Assembly (NCBI GenBank): GCA_031546985.1
Contig: JAVBJN010000048.1
Location: 1 to 13,556, forward strand
Direction of reading: 5' to 3'
Source of the DNA: JAVBJN01 sp031546985
GTDB lineage: Bacteria; Bacteroidota; Bacteroidia; Chitinophagales; Chitinophagaceae
Length of the DNA stretch: 13,556 bases
Every line of letters begins with the position of its first letter. Within the stretch, counting starts at the first letter, position 1. The notes beneath the pieces are model-generated. The model saw only the letters and a list, made by a program, of their open reading frames with translations. It did no database searches and had not been told where the DNA came from. A program made the translations under genes and the position numbers. Of this stretch, positions 1 through 7,100 are shown piece after piece.

Positions 1-30
1 GAGGTGACGCAAAGGGTATTGTTAGAAAAA

Positions 31-141
31 CTTAACTGTCATCCTGCCGACGAAGGAGAGCAGGATCTCTTATGAAGATGGTTTAATCAATCGCTCACGG
101 CAGCCTGCCCCGCCTATGCGGGGGCACGGCGGCACGGCGAA
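31..141 (+). repeat. Dispersed intergenic repeat, copy A
   Basis: This copy has a core at 36-70 that is identical over 35 bp to the cores at 5526-5560 (inverted) and 10491-10525. The core holds a hairpin at 41-66, with stem ATCCTGC/GCAGGAT and a 12-nt loop. It is followed by a linker (GAAGATGGTTTAATCAATCG) and a GC-rich cap hairpin at 108-123 (CCCCGC, loop CTAT, GCGGGG). The copy ends in two tandem 8-mers, GCACGGCG, at 124-139. The left linker seen in the other two copies (an AATGAGGGAG-containing stretch) is not recognisable upstream of 31. No coding potential is evident. It lies beyond the yebC terminator. Confidence 0.85.
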
Positions 142-198
142 AAATACTTTGTTTGCGACTCAATCCGCCAATTCGCCCATCCGTAATCCAATATTCAT

Positions 199-228
199 AA
201 AAAAACCGGCCCCTTGTGAGGCCGGCTG
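199..228 (-). terminator. Rho-independent terminator of yebC
   Basis: The stem CCGGCC (206-211) pairs with GGCCGG (220-225) around an 8-nt loop. On the minus strand it is followed by seven T residues (199-205 on the plus strand are A). It starts about 25 bp downstream of the yebC stop codon, as expected for an intrinsic terminator. Confidence 0.85.
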
Positions 229-250
229 TTTATATGTTATTCCATCGGGA

Positions 251-973
251 TTATCCCAGGTTGTGGAACACTTTCTGAACGTCTTCGTCTTCTTCGAGTT
301 TGGCTACCAATTTCAGCACATCTTCTGCCTGCTCTTCGCTTACTTCCATCGTATTGCCAGGAATCCATTCGAGCTCGGCGCTGATAGGGTTAATGCCTTT
401 ATCTTCCAGCGCTTTAGACATATTGCCAAAGTCGGAATAGCCACAGCGCAGTACCAGCACCGCTTCGTCTTCTTCTCCTACACCTTCGCCCAGTTCTTCC
501 AGTCCGGCATCAATCAGGTCCATTTCCAGCTCTTCAGGGTTCAGTCCGGCAGGGTTCAGTTTAAAAACACCCATGCGGGTAAACTGGAAACTTACGCTAC
601 CGCTGGTACCCAGGTTGCCACCACCTTTGTTGAAAATAGCGCGTACGTTGGCCACGGTACGGGTGGTATTGTCGGTAGCGGTTTCTACCAGCACGGCTAC
701 ACCATGTGGTGCATAACCTTCGTACAGTACTTCTTCGTAGTTAGAAGTGTCTTTGCCCTGGGCACGTTTGATAGAGGCATCAATACGGTCTTTAGGCATG
801 TTGATGGCCTTGGCGTTGGCAATGATGCGGCGCAGGGCAGAGTTGGTTTCCGGATCGGGACCACCGGCTTTTACAGCAATTACGATTTCCTTACCGAAAC
901 GGGTAAACTGTTTTGCCATACGATCGTAGCGGGCAAACATTTTGGACTTACGAACTTCGAATATACGACCCAT
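251..973 (-). CDS. yebC: YebC/PmpR (TACO1) family protein
   Basis: This is a 240-residue protein, the usual full length for the YebC/TACO1 family. The N-terminus (MGRIFEVRKSKM, then FTRFGKEI) is the form common in Bacteroidota rather than the MAGHSKW form of enterobacteria. Family blocks are present: a basic helical domain to about residue 75, YEGYAPHGVAVLVE at 84-97, TDNTTRT at 100-106, and the FNKGGGNLGTSGSV stretch at 114-127. The C-terminal third is acidic, also typical. The family was long annotated as a DNA-binding transcriptional regulator. Work on TACO1 and bacterial YebC points to a translation role on the ribosome at difficult, proline-rich stretches. The protein is cytoplasmic. It has its own terminator and a candidate promoter upstream, so it is probably monocistronic. 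The family call is secure; the exact function is not readable from sequence. Confidence 0.96.
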   Translation of the reverse strand: MGRIFEVRKSKMFARYDRMAKQFTRFGKEIVIAVKAGGPDPETNSALRRIIANAKAINMPKDRIDASIKRAQGKDTSNYEEVLYEGYAPHGVAVLVETATDNTTRTVANVRAIFNKGGGNLGTSGSVSFQFTRMGVFKLNPAGLNPEELEMDLIDAGLEELGEGVGEEDEAVLVLRCGYSDFGNMSKALEDKGINPISAELEWIPGNTMEVSEEQAEDVLKLVAKLEEDEDVQKVFHNLG

Positions 974-1038
974 GAGGTGTTTATATTTATTTCAGATTTG
1001 AAGAATGATAATGCCTGCATTCAAGGTATGCAGGGGAG

Positions 1039-1046
1039 CAAAAATA
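1039..1046 (-). promoter_or_regulatory. Candidate -7 element for yebC
   Basis: On the minus strand this reads TATTTTTG, a full match to the Bacteroidota sigma-ABfr -7 consensus TAnnTTTG. It would give a leader of roughly 60 nt before the yebC start. No convincing TTG -33 element is found at the usual distance, so support is moderate. Confidence 0.35.
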
Positions 1047-1113
1047 TTAAGTTTATTGCAAATTCCGAAGCAGGAAAGAACCCGTATGGGTTTTATGGTT
1101 TCTATGCTGTGGT

Positions 1114-1150
1114 AAAACACCAACCGCGATCGGGTAAGATCGCGGTTGGT
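1114..1150 (-). terminator. Terminator of the APC permease gene
   Basis: A perfect 13-bp stem (1119-1131 with 1138-1150) surrounds a 6-nt loop. It begins 12 bp after the permease stop codon. On the minus strand it is followed by a short run of four T (1114-1117). The long stem and position make a terminator likely despite the short T tract. Confidence 0.75.
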
Positions 1151-1162
1151 AGTATCATAAAC

Positions 1163-2842
1163 TTAACCTTTGGTGCTGTGAGCGCGACGCAGGTAATAAT
1201 TAGCGTAAAACAGTATGTGTGCGCCGGCCATGATGTAAGAGAACCACATCAGCCCGGTATCGTCTGGCGTCTGCTGGTGGTGAATGGCGGCGATAACACC
1301 CAGGCCAATCGATAACAGCAATCCGCTCATAGCGCAAATTTTAAAATCGCGCGCAGCCAATGTGCCTTTGTTCAGAATGCCGTTGCGCATACCGTAAACC
1401 AGGTAAATATCCATACCAATCATCATCCAGGCAATGAGACGGATCCAGGTATCCAGCGGCAGAAACACCATCATAAACAGGCAGGTAGCCACACCCAGTA
1501 ACGGGATCAATGGTACCAGCGGTGTTTTAAAGGAGCGGGGTGCATCGGGCATGCGTTTGCGCATTACAATAACACCCAGGCATACCAGGATAAAAGCAAA
1601 CAGGGTACCTATACTGGTCATTTCGCCTACCACACGGGCGGGAACGAAAGCTGCGAATATGCTTACAAACAGCATAAACAGCAGGTTCGATTTAGCAGGT
1701 GTGCGGAATTTGCTGTGTACTTCAGAGAATACTTTTGGCAGCAAGCCATCTTTACTCATGCTAAAGAATACACGGCTCTGGCCCATGAGCATTACCAGTA
1801 TCACCGAAGCGTAACCGCCCAGGATAGCCAGGATAATAGCTTTATTGAGCCACGGATAAGCGGGAACGATCTTACCATCTGCACCCATCTTACCCATATG
1901 GTCGATGGCTACGGCCACAGGAGCAATACCATCCTGGCCTTTAAAGTCGGTATAATGCGCTACGCCCGTCATAACGTGGGCAAATAAGATATAGAGAATA
2001 GTACATACAAAAAGCGAGAGCAGGATACCGATAGGCATATCGCGTTTAGGGTTCTTCGCTTCCTGGGCAGCGGTACTCACCGCATCAAAACCAATGTAGG
2101 CAAAGAACACGATAGCTGCAGCACGTACGATACCACTAAAACCAAACTCACCAAAAGTGCCGGTATTGTCCGGAATATAAGGTTGGTAGTTGGCGGTGTT
2201 GATGTAACCCCAGCCCAGCACGATAAAGATGATAACCACCGCTACTTTAAGGGCTACGATGATAGAGTTTACCGTGGCCGATTCTTTGGTACCACGCATG
2301 AGCACCAGCGACATGACCATAATAATGAACACCGCGGGCAGGTTAATGAAACCCGATACGATGGTGCCATCTGCCAGGGTAGCCGTGTCAAAGGGCGACA
2401 TGGTCATCTCCGGCGGCAGGTGTATGTTGAAATAATCGAGAAATTTAACCAGGTACCGCGACCAGCTGATCGAAACCGTAGCAGCGCCTACTGCATATTC
2501 CAGCACCAGATCCCAACCGATGATCCAGGCAATAAACTCGCCCATGGTAGCATAGCTGTAGGTATAAGCACTACCCGCTACCGGAATCATAGAAGCAAAC
2601 TCTGCATAACACAAACCTGCGAATGCGCAACCCAATGCAGCTACGATAAAGGAAATGGTAATGGCAGGACCAGCATTATTTGCAGCGGCACCCCCGGTAA
2701 TGGAAAACAAACCAGCGCCAATAATGGCCCCGATACCCAGCGCTACGAGCGCTGTAGCACCCAGCGTACGCTTCAGCCCTTTTTCCGATTCGTCGGCCTC
2801 TGCAAGCAGGTTCTTTAATGGTTTTCTGATAAATAAACTCAT
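1163..2842 (-). CDS. APC superfamily amino acid permease (CAT-like)
   Basis: This is a 559-residue polytopic membrane protein. A charged cytoplasmic N-terminus (residues 1-26, with the KGLKRTLGA entry typical of the cationic-amino-acid-transporter branch) leads into TM1 with the glycine-rich unwound motif GIGAIIGAGLF (36-46). The conserved FFAYIGFDAVSTAAQEAKNPKRDMP segment (246-270) covers TM6 and the following loop, the other substrate-contact region of the LeuT fold. Its length and about 12-14 hydrophobic segments fit the YfnA/CAT group (TC 2.A.3.3), so proton-linked uptake of amino acids is the likely role; the substrate cannot be told. It is transcribed divergently from the symporter at 3024 and ends at a strong hairpin. 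The start has a promoter candidate 33 bp upstream and agrees with the usual N-terminal length. Confidence 0.93.
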   Translation of the reverse strand: MSLFIRKPLKNLLAEADESEKGLKRTLGATALVALGIGAIIGAGLFSITGGAAANNAGPAITISFIVAALGCAFAGLCYAEFASMIPVAGSAYTYSYATMGEFIAWIIGWDLVLEYAVGAATVSISWSRYLVKFLDYFNIHLPPEMTMSPFDTATLADGTIVSGFINLPAVFIIMVMSLVLMRGTKESATVNSIIVALKVAVVIIFIVLGWGYINTANYQPYIPDNTGTFGEFGFSGIVRAAAIVFFAYIGFDAVSTAAQEAKNPKRDMPIGILLSLFVCTILYILFAHVMTGVAHYTDFKGQDGIAPVAVAIDHMGKMGADGKIVPAYPWLNKAIILAILGGYASVILVMLMGQSRVFFSMSKDGLLPKVFSEVHSKFRTPAKSNLLFMLFVSIFAAFVPARVVGEMTSIGTLFAFILVCLGVIVMRKRMPDAPRSFKTPLVPLIPLLGVATCLFMMVFLPLDTWIRLIAWMMIGMDIYLVYGMRNGILNKGTLAARDFKICAMSGLLLSIGLGVIAAIHHQQTPDDTGLMWFSYIMAGAHILFYANYYLRRAHSTKG

Positions 2843-2874
2843 ACGGTTGGCAATCTTCTTTTTTGATAGACGTC

Positions 2875-2882
2875 CAAATATA
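2875..2882 (-). promoter_or_regulatory. Candidate -7 element for the permease
   Basis: On the minus strand this reads TATATTTG, a full match to TAnnTTTG, about 33 bp before the permease start codon. No clear TTG is seen at -33. Its position in a short divergent gap makes it plausible. Confidence 0.45.
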
Positions 2883-2904
2883 ATACGTTAAGCTAAAAAT
2901 TGCA

Positions 2905-2914
2905 CCCCATGGGG
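2905..2914. promoter_or_regulatory. CCCCATGGGG palindrome in divergent gap
   Basis: A perfect 10-bp palindrome sits between the two divergent transporter genes. It is extended imperfectly by TTGC on the left and CAA on the right. It lies upstream of both promoter candidates, at about position -40 of the permease promoter. An operator is possible; this is inference from position and symmetry only. Confidence 0.25.
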
Positions 2915-2989
2915 CAAATAATCACGCATTAGCAGTATGTTTTACGTGTTATGGAAATATTAAGCCTTAGATTTATGGTTAAAGGATTC

Positions 2990-2997
2990 TATTTTTG
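2990..2997 (+). promoter_or_regulatory. Candidate promoter for the DAACS symporter
   Basis: TATTTTTG is a full match to the Bacteroidota -7 consensus, 26 bp before the start codon. A partial -33 element, TTA, lies 20 bp upstream at 2967-2969 (consensus TTG). Spacing is right for this promoter class and the implied leader is about 20 nt. Confidence 0.5.
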
Positions 2998-3023
2998 AAG
3001 CTTTTTCAAACAGCGGAACATAT

Positions 3024-4409
3024 ATGAACAAAAGGAATACCGGATTGCTCGCATTTGTGGTGTCTACCATTGTAGCCATCATATTGGTATTGCACCATTA
3101 CGAAGTTATGACCTTCGACGATGGTCTGTTGAGTGTGTTGCGCTGGGTAGCCATTGGTTCGATAGCCTTGTTTGCCATTTTTAAAAGATCGCTTACCACC
3201 TGGATATTGGTTAGCATGCTCATGGGGATTGAGATTGGTCTCGATTTTCCGGATGTGGCCATCAACCTGCGGGTAATGAGTAAAATATTCCTCCAGCTTA
3301 TCAAAACCATTATTGCACCCATCCTGTTTGCCACCCTGGTAGTAGGTATTGCAGGGCACAGCAACCTGAAGCAGGTGGGCCGCATGGGTTGGAAATCGCT
3401 ATTGTATTTTGAAGTAGTAACCACCATTGCACTGGCTATCGGGCTTATTGCCATTAATATATCCGGAGCGGGCCACGGCATTACCGTTCCTGCCGGGTTT
3501 CATGAAGAGCTGCCCGATGTAAAGGCGCAGGGCTGGCAGGAAATCGTGCTGCATATTTTCCCCGAAAACATTGCTAAATCCATTTACCATGGCGATGTGC
3601 TGCCCATTGTGGTGTTCAGCGTAATATTTGGTATAGCCCTGGCCATGGTAGAAGAAGGTAAGCGTAAGCCTATGCTCCAGTTTTGTGAGAGCCTGGCCGA
3701 AACCATGTTTAAGTTCACCAACATCATCATGTACTTTGCGCCGTTTGGGGTAGGTGCTGCTATTGCCTATACCGTAGGTCACCTGGGTATTGGTGTGATG
3801 TTCAACCTGATGCACCTGTTGCTTACTTTATATGTAGCCCTTATTGCATTTATTGTGCTGGTGCTTATTCCGGTAATGCTCGCATTTAGAATACCGGTAA
3901 AAGCATTTTTTAAAGCGGTGATGGAGCCGGTTTCCATCGCGTTTGCCACCACCAGTTCGGAATCGGCGCTGCCCAAAGCCATGGAAAACATGGAGAAAAT
4001 AGGGGTGCCGCGTAAAATCGTATCGTTTGTATTGCCTACCGGTTATTCCTTTAACCTGGATGGTACCACCTTATATTTATCACTGGCGGCAGTGTTTGTA
4101 GCACAGGCAGCGGGCATTCACCTTACCATTGGCCAGCAGATACTGATGGGTTTTACCCTTATGCTTACCAGTAAAGGGGTAGCGGGTGTGCCTCGTGCAT
4201 CACTGATCATTCTGCTGGGTACCGCTGCTTCTTTTAACCTGCCTACCTGGCCTATTCTGGCTATTTTGGGTATCGACGAACTGATGGATATGGCCCGTAC
4301 CTCGGTAAATGTGGTGGGAAATACTCTGGCCAGTTGTGTAGTAGCCCGTTGGGAAGGCGAATTTGACGATGAAAAAGCTAAAGAATTCTTAAATACGCCT
4401 TTAGAGTAG
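3024..4409 (+). CDS. Dicarboxylate/amino acid:cation symporter (DAACS)
   Basis: This is a 461-residue inner-membrane transporter of the GltPh/GltP/DctA family, slightly longer than typical. All core motifs are seen: the serine-rich HP1 tip TTSSESALP (309-317), NLDGT of TM7 (344-348, usually NMDGT), the HP2 tip SKGVAGVPRA (383-392), and TM8 with D422, R425, N429 and N433 in DELMDMARTSVNVVGN. By alignment to GltPh from memory, D422 and R425 match D394 and R397, which hold the substrate amino group and side-chain carboxylate, so an acidic substrate such as glutamate, aspartate or a C4-dicarboxylate is expected. N433 replaces the sodium-ligand Asp405 of GltPh, as in E. coli GltP and DctA, which suggests proton rather than sodium coupling (inference). 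It is divergent from the amino acid permease. The DedA gene follows 65 bp downstream with no obvious terminator between. Confidence 0.95.
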   Translation: MNKRNTGLLAFVVSTIVAIILVLHHYEVMTFDDGLLSVLRWVAIGSIALFAIFKRSLTTWILVSMLMGIEIGLDFPDVAINLRVMSKIFLQLIKTIIAPILFATLVVGIAGHSNLKQVGRMGWKSLLYFEVVTTIALAIGLIAINISGAGHGITVPAGFHEELPDVKAQGWQEIVLHIFPENIAKSIYHGDVLPIVVFSVIFGIALAMVEEGKRKPMLQFCESLAETMFKFTNIIMYFAPFGVGAAIAYTVGHLGIGVMFNLMHLLLTLYVALIAFIVLVLIPVMLAFRIPVKAFFKAVMEPVSIAFATTSSESALPKAMENMEKIGVPRKIVSFVLPTGYSFNLDGTTLYLSLAAVFVAQAAGIHLTIGQQILMGFTLMLTSKGVAGVPRASLIILLGTAASFNLPTWPILAILGIDELMDMARTSVNVVGNTLASCVVARWEGEFDDEKAKEFLNTPLE

Positions 4410-4440
4410 CCTTTCATGCCGGATTCTTAAACAATCTCGC

Positions 4441-4448
4441 TACTTTTA
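4441..4448 (+). promoter_or_regulatory. Weak candidate -7 element for dedA
   Basis: TACTTTTA matches TAnnTTTG at 7 of 8 positions counting the two free ones, 26 bp before the DedA start. There is no -33 match at a suitable distance. DedA could equally be read through from the symporter, since no terminator separates them. Confidence 0.25.
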
Positions 4449-4474
4449 CAGACTTTATCATTTTATAATCAATC

Positions 4475-5188
4475 ATGCACGAGTTTTTAGCTTTTCTGCA
4501 CAATCTGACCGATCCGAACTGGATCATGCATCACGGAGGACTTTATATTGTAATGCTGATCATTTTCGCGGAGACAGGTTTGTTTCTTGGTTTTTTCCTT
4601 CCCGGAGATTCCCTTTTGTTTATTACCGGAATGATCATAGCCAACTCGATGCATCCTTTCGATAGCTCTATCGCCAATCTGGCTTATTGGAACATTTTAA
4701 TCACCATTTGCGCAGTAGTGGGCAATTTTGTAGGCTATTGGTTTGGCCGTAAATCGGGTCCTTACCTTTTTGAACGGAAAGACAGCCTGCTGTTTAAGAA
4801 GAAATACCTGTTTCAGGCTAAGGAGTTTTACGAAGAAAAAGGCGGCGGAGCCATTATTGTGGCGCGTTTTCTGCCTATCGTAAGAACTTTTGCCCCCATT
4901 GTAGCGGGTATCGTTAAAATGGAATTCAAGAAATTTGCCTTCTACAACCTTATTGGTGCAGTAGCCTGGGTAGTGAGCCTGGTATCGCTGGGTTATATTC
5001 TTGGCGAAAACGAGTGGGTTAAAAATAACCTGGAGAAGATCGTAATTGGTCTGGTGCTGGTTACCACGCTTCCGGTGCTGTACAAAATGCTGTTCAGCAA
5101 AAAGAAACCCGCCGTACCTGCCAAAGAAGAATTGGGTACCAACCATGTGCCTAAAGACAGTACCAAAGAAGTAGGCGAGGAAGTATAA
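4475..5188 (+). CDS. DedA/VTT family inner-membrane protein
   Basis: This is a 237-residue membrane protein. The first conserved block, FAETGLFLGFFLPGDSLLF (31-49), carries the acidic residue and the re-entrant-loop motif of the family. The second, RFLPIVRTFAPIVAG (131-145), carries the paired arginines (R131, R137) of the second re-entrant segment. A third hydrophobic pair spans about 155-177 and 189-207. The last 30 residues are a charged cytoplasmic tail rich in Lys and Glu. DedA proteins are needed for membrane homeostasis. Several members are proposed undecaprenyl-phosphate or phospholipid flippases; which lipid this one handles cannot be read here. It may be cotranscribed with the upstream symporter and ends in a strong terminator. 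Confidence 0.94.
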   Translation: MHEFLAFLHNLTDPNWIMHHGGLYIVMLIIFAETGLFLGFFLPGDSLLFITGMIIANSMHPFDSSIANLAYWNILITICAVVGNFVGYWFGRKSGPYLFERKDSLLFKKKYLFQAKEFYEEKGGGAIIVARFLPIVRTFAPIVAGIVKMEFKKFAFYNLIGAVAWVVSLVSLGYILGENEWVKNNLEKIVIGLVLVTTLPVLYKMLFSKKKPAVPAKEELGTNHVPKDSTKEVGEEV

Positions 5189-5215
5189 TCACTGCTTTTC
5201 ACTCTGTTAAATAAG

Positions 5216-5247
5216 AAAACGGCCGTCAGCAATGATGGCCGTTTTTT
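5216..5247 (+). terminator. Rho-independent terminator of dedA
   Basis: The 13-bp stem (5216-5228 with 5233-5245) contains one G-U pair and is capped by the tetraloop GCAA, a GNRA loop. A run of six T follows at 5242-5247. It starts 28 bp after the DedA stop codon. The flanking A run on the left side means it could also work on the minus strand. Confidence 0.92.
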
Positions 5248-5269
5248 ATGTGCTTGCTTCGGCACTTCG

Positions 5270-5351
5270 ATACTTCGACAGGCTCAGTAACCGAAGTATG
5301 GTGACAGAGAAGTATGGTGCCAGAGAAGTAAGTTCAGACCTGTCAGGTCTG
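5270..5351. repeat. Composite short-repeat cluster
   Basis: Three structures lie side by side. First, an inverted repeat ATACTTCG (5270-5277) and CGAAGTAT (5292-5299) encloses CTTCGACAGGCTCAG-type sequence (5273-5287), a word seen in intergenic repeats of many bacteria. Second, a 16-bp tandem repeat, GAAGTATGGTGACAGA, runs 2.4 units over 5293-5330 with one A/C difference. Third, a hairpin at 5335-5351 pairs CAGACCTG with CAGGTCTG around a single base. No coding sequence is supported. Confidence 0.8.
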
Positions 5352-5469
5352 GGTAGCTGGTCGCCGCGAGCAACCGTTCCCCGCAGATCAAAACACGCAG
5401 CTCTCGCAGATATCCTTCACGAGCAGTACACATTGCGCTACTTTGCGCATGACTGTATTTCGTTTTTTG
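5352..5469. other. Gene-free spacer inside the repeat island
   Basis: No gene is supported here. A 13-mer, GGTCGCCGCGAGC (5359-5371), matches at 12 of 13 positions the cap-flanking word at 5621-5633. It is followed by TTCCCCGCAGAT, which resembles half of the cap hairpin without its partner strand, so this may be a decayed repeat remnant. The rest shows nothing recognisable. Together with the neighbouring repeats it forms the long gap between dedA and the MFS gene. Confidence 0.5.
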
Positions 5470-5634
5470 CGCCCCGGATAAGGCGACATAGGTCGTTGTG
5501 AGCGATTGATTAAACTATCTTCAAGAGAGATCCTGCTCTCCTTCGTCGGCAGGATGACAGTTAAGGGATTTTCATGTAAAGAAACTCCCTCATTTGCCGT
5601 GTCCCCGCATAGGCGGGGCAGGTCGTCGCGAGCC
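5470..5634 (-). repeat. Dispersed intergenic repeat, copy B (most complete)
   Basis: This is the inverse orientation of copies A and C. The 35-bp core is at 5526-5560, with its hairpin at 5530-5555. Read on the minus strand, the order is: cap hairpin (5603-5618, CCCCGC with GCGGGG), a linker containing AATGAGGGAG and TTTCTTTACATGAAAATCCC, the core, then a GAAGATAGTTTAATCAATCG linker, then a second, diverged cap (5470-5490). It is the only copy with recognisable caps on both sides. Confidence 0.85.
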
Positions 5635-5776
5635 TATCCTTCTCCGCGTTGCTGCGAGAAACAGGTATTTTATTTTCCCGGCAGGAGAACACTTGCATTT
5701 TCTTTATTATTTTTCGTTCCGCAATTTTCAGCGCATTTCCGTGCTGAGATTAACCAGAGGACCGATAAATCATTTC

Positions 5777-7015
5777 ATGGAACACGTTGCCACCGCATCA
5801 AAAGAAAAAATCTTTAACGCTACTGTATTGGTAGCTGCACTGGGTTATTTTGTAGACATCTACGACCTGCAATTGTTTAACCTGGTCAGTAAACAAAGCC
5901 TGGGCCCATTGGGGCTTAACCTGAGCCAGGAGCTGATAGACCGGTACGATTACCTGTTGTTTCTCTGGCAAATGGGGGGTATGCTGGTAGGCGGTTTGCT
6001 CTGGGGTATACTGGGCGACAAATTAGGCAGAAAGTCGGTGCTGTTCGGTTCCATTCTTATTTACTCGCTGGCCAATATTGCCAATGGTTTTGTTACCGAT
6101 CTCAATATGTATGTGCTGGTGCGGTTTATTGCCGGTTTTGGCCTGGCCGGAGAACTGGGTGCGGCCATTACATTGGTTTCGGAAATATTGCATCGCGAAA
6201 GCCGGGGCTGGGGTACTATGATTGTGGTAACAGTGGGCGCTTTAGGTGCTGTTGTGGCCAATATTATTGCAAGAACCACCACCTGGCAAGTGTCTTATTT
6301 TATAGGTGGCGGGCTCGGGTTAATGTTGCTGCTGCTGCGCGTAGGTACGTTCGAATCCAAAATGTTTGATTCCGTAAAGCACAGCGAGGTACAAAAAGGC
6401 AATTTCTTTATGCTGTTTACCGACCGGAAACGGTTTCTCAAATACCTGTGCTGCATTTTGGTGGGGCTTCCGGTGTGGTATACCATTGGCATTCTCGTAA
6501 AGTTTGCCGATAAATTTGCAGCGCATAGTGGTGTAACCGGCGAAGCCATTAAAGTGGGCAACGCTATTATGTATGCCTATATCGGTCTTTCGGTAGGCGA
6601 TTTATTCAGCGGCTGGCTTAGCCAGATCTGGCGCAGCAGGAGAAAGACGGTGTTTTTCTTCCTGGGGCTTACAGTAGTACTCGTTTTTCTTTATTTATAC
6701 TTACACAACCTTTCTTCGGGTGCTTTTTACTTCCTCATTTTTATGCTGGGTGCCGCTACCGGTTTTTGGGCGCTGTTTGTAACCATTGCGGCCGAGCAGT
6801 TTGGTACCAATATCCGGGCCACGGTAACCACTACAGCGCCAAACTTTGTACGGGGTGCAGTTATTCCATTGGTGTTGGGTTTCCAGGCTTTGCAACAGCA
6901 TTACGACCTGGTTACGGCCACTTTAATTATGGGCGCCATTAGTGTGGGCTTATCCGCATTGGCTACCTGGTACCTGAAAGAGACTTTTGGCAAGGATTTG
7001 CAGTATACGGAATAA
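5777..7015 (+). CDS. MFS transporter
   Basis: This is a 412-residue, 12-TM major facilitator protein. TM1 carries two acidic residues in FVDIYD (D27, D30), reminiscent of sugar and metabolite:proton symporters. The loop 2-3 signature is GGLLWGILGDKLGRK (72-86). TM4 has RFIAGFGLAGELGAA (116-130) with E126, resembling the RxxxGxGxGG motif of the metabolite/H+ symporter and sugar porter groups. A charged central loop lies at about 190-220 and the C-terminal half repeats the fold. The substrate is unknown. The frame is open 61 codons further upstream to 5594, but that extension is encoded by repeat copy B and lacks transporter character, so the ATG at 5777, with AGAGG at 5756-5760, is chosen. The nearest downstream gene starts 85 bp away. 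A sugar- or organic-acid-uptake role is inferred. Confidence 0.9.
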   Translation: MEHVATASKEKIFNATVLVAALGYFVDIYDLQLFNLVSKQSLGPLGLNLSQELIDRYDYLLFLWQMGGMLVGGLLWGILGDKLGRKSVLFGSILIYSLANIANGFVTDLNMYVLVRFIAGFGLAGELGAAITLVSEILHRESRGWGTMIVVTVGALGAVVANIIARTTTWQVSYFIGGGLGLMLLLLRVGTFESKMFDSVKHSEVQKGNFFMLFTDRKRFLKYLCCILVGLPVWYTIGILVKFADKFAAHSGVTGEAIKVGNAIMYAYIGLSVGDLFSGWLSQIWRSRRKTVFFFLGLTVVLVFLYLYLHNLSSGAFYFLIFMLGAATGFWALFVTIAAEQFGTNIRATVTTTAPNFVRGAVIPLVLGFQALQQHYDLVTATLIMGAISVGLSALATWYLKETFGKDLQYTE

Positions 7016-7100
7016 AATATTACGATTAATATGCATTTTAATTCACCAATCATTATTTTGTTGCGGGTATAAACAATTGTGAACCATTAACAACCATCCC

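Noticed and set aside
116..1315. A 399-codon open frame on the plus strand
   Set aside because: It runs antisense through the whole of yebC, its terminator and the end of the permease gene. Its translation has no family features, while the minus-strand product is an unmistakable YebC.
5293..5330. Possible CRISPR array from the 16-bp direct repeats
   Set aside because: The units abut without spacers and there are only 2.4 of them. No cas gene is present, so it is a simple tandem repeat.
5594..5776. N-terminal extension of the MFS transporter by 61 codons
   Set aside because: The extension is encoded by repeat copy B and following spacer. The ATG at 5777 gives a normal MFS N-terminus.
5232..5817. 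Two open frames of 89 and 103 codons in the dedA-MFS gap
   Set aside because: Both are made of repeat sequence (tandem units, core and cap hairpins) and have no protein-like pattern.
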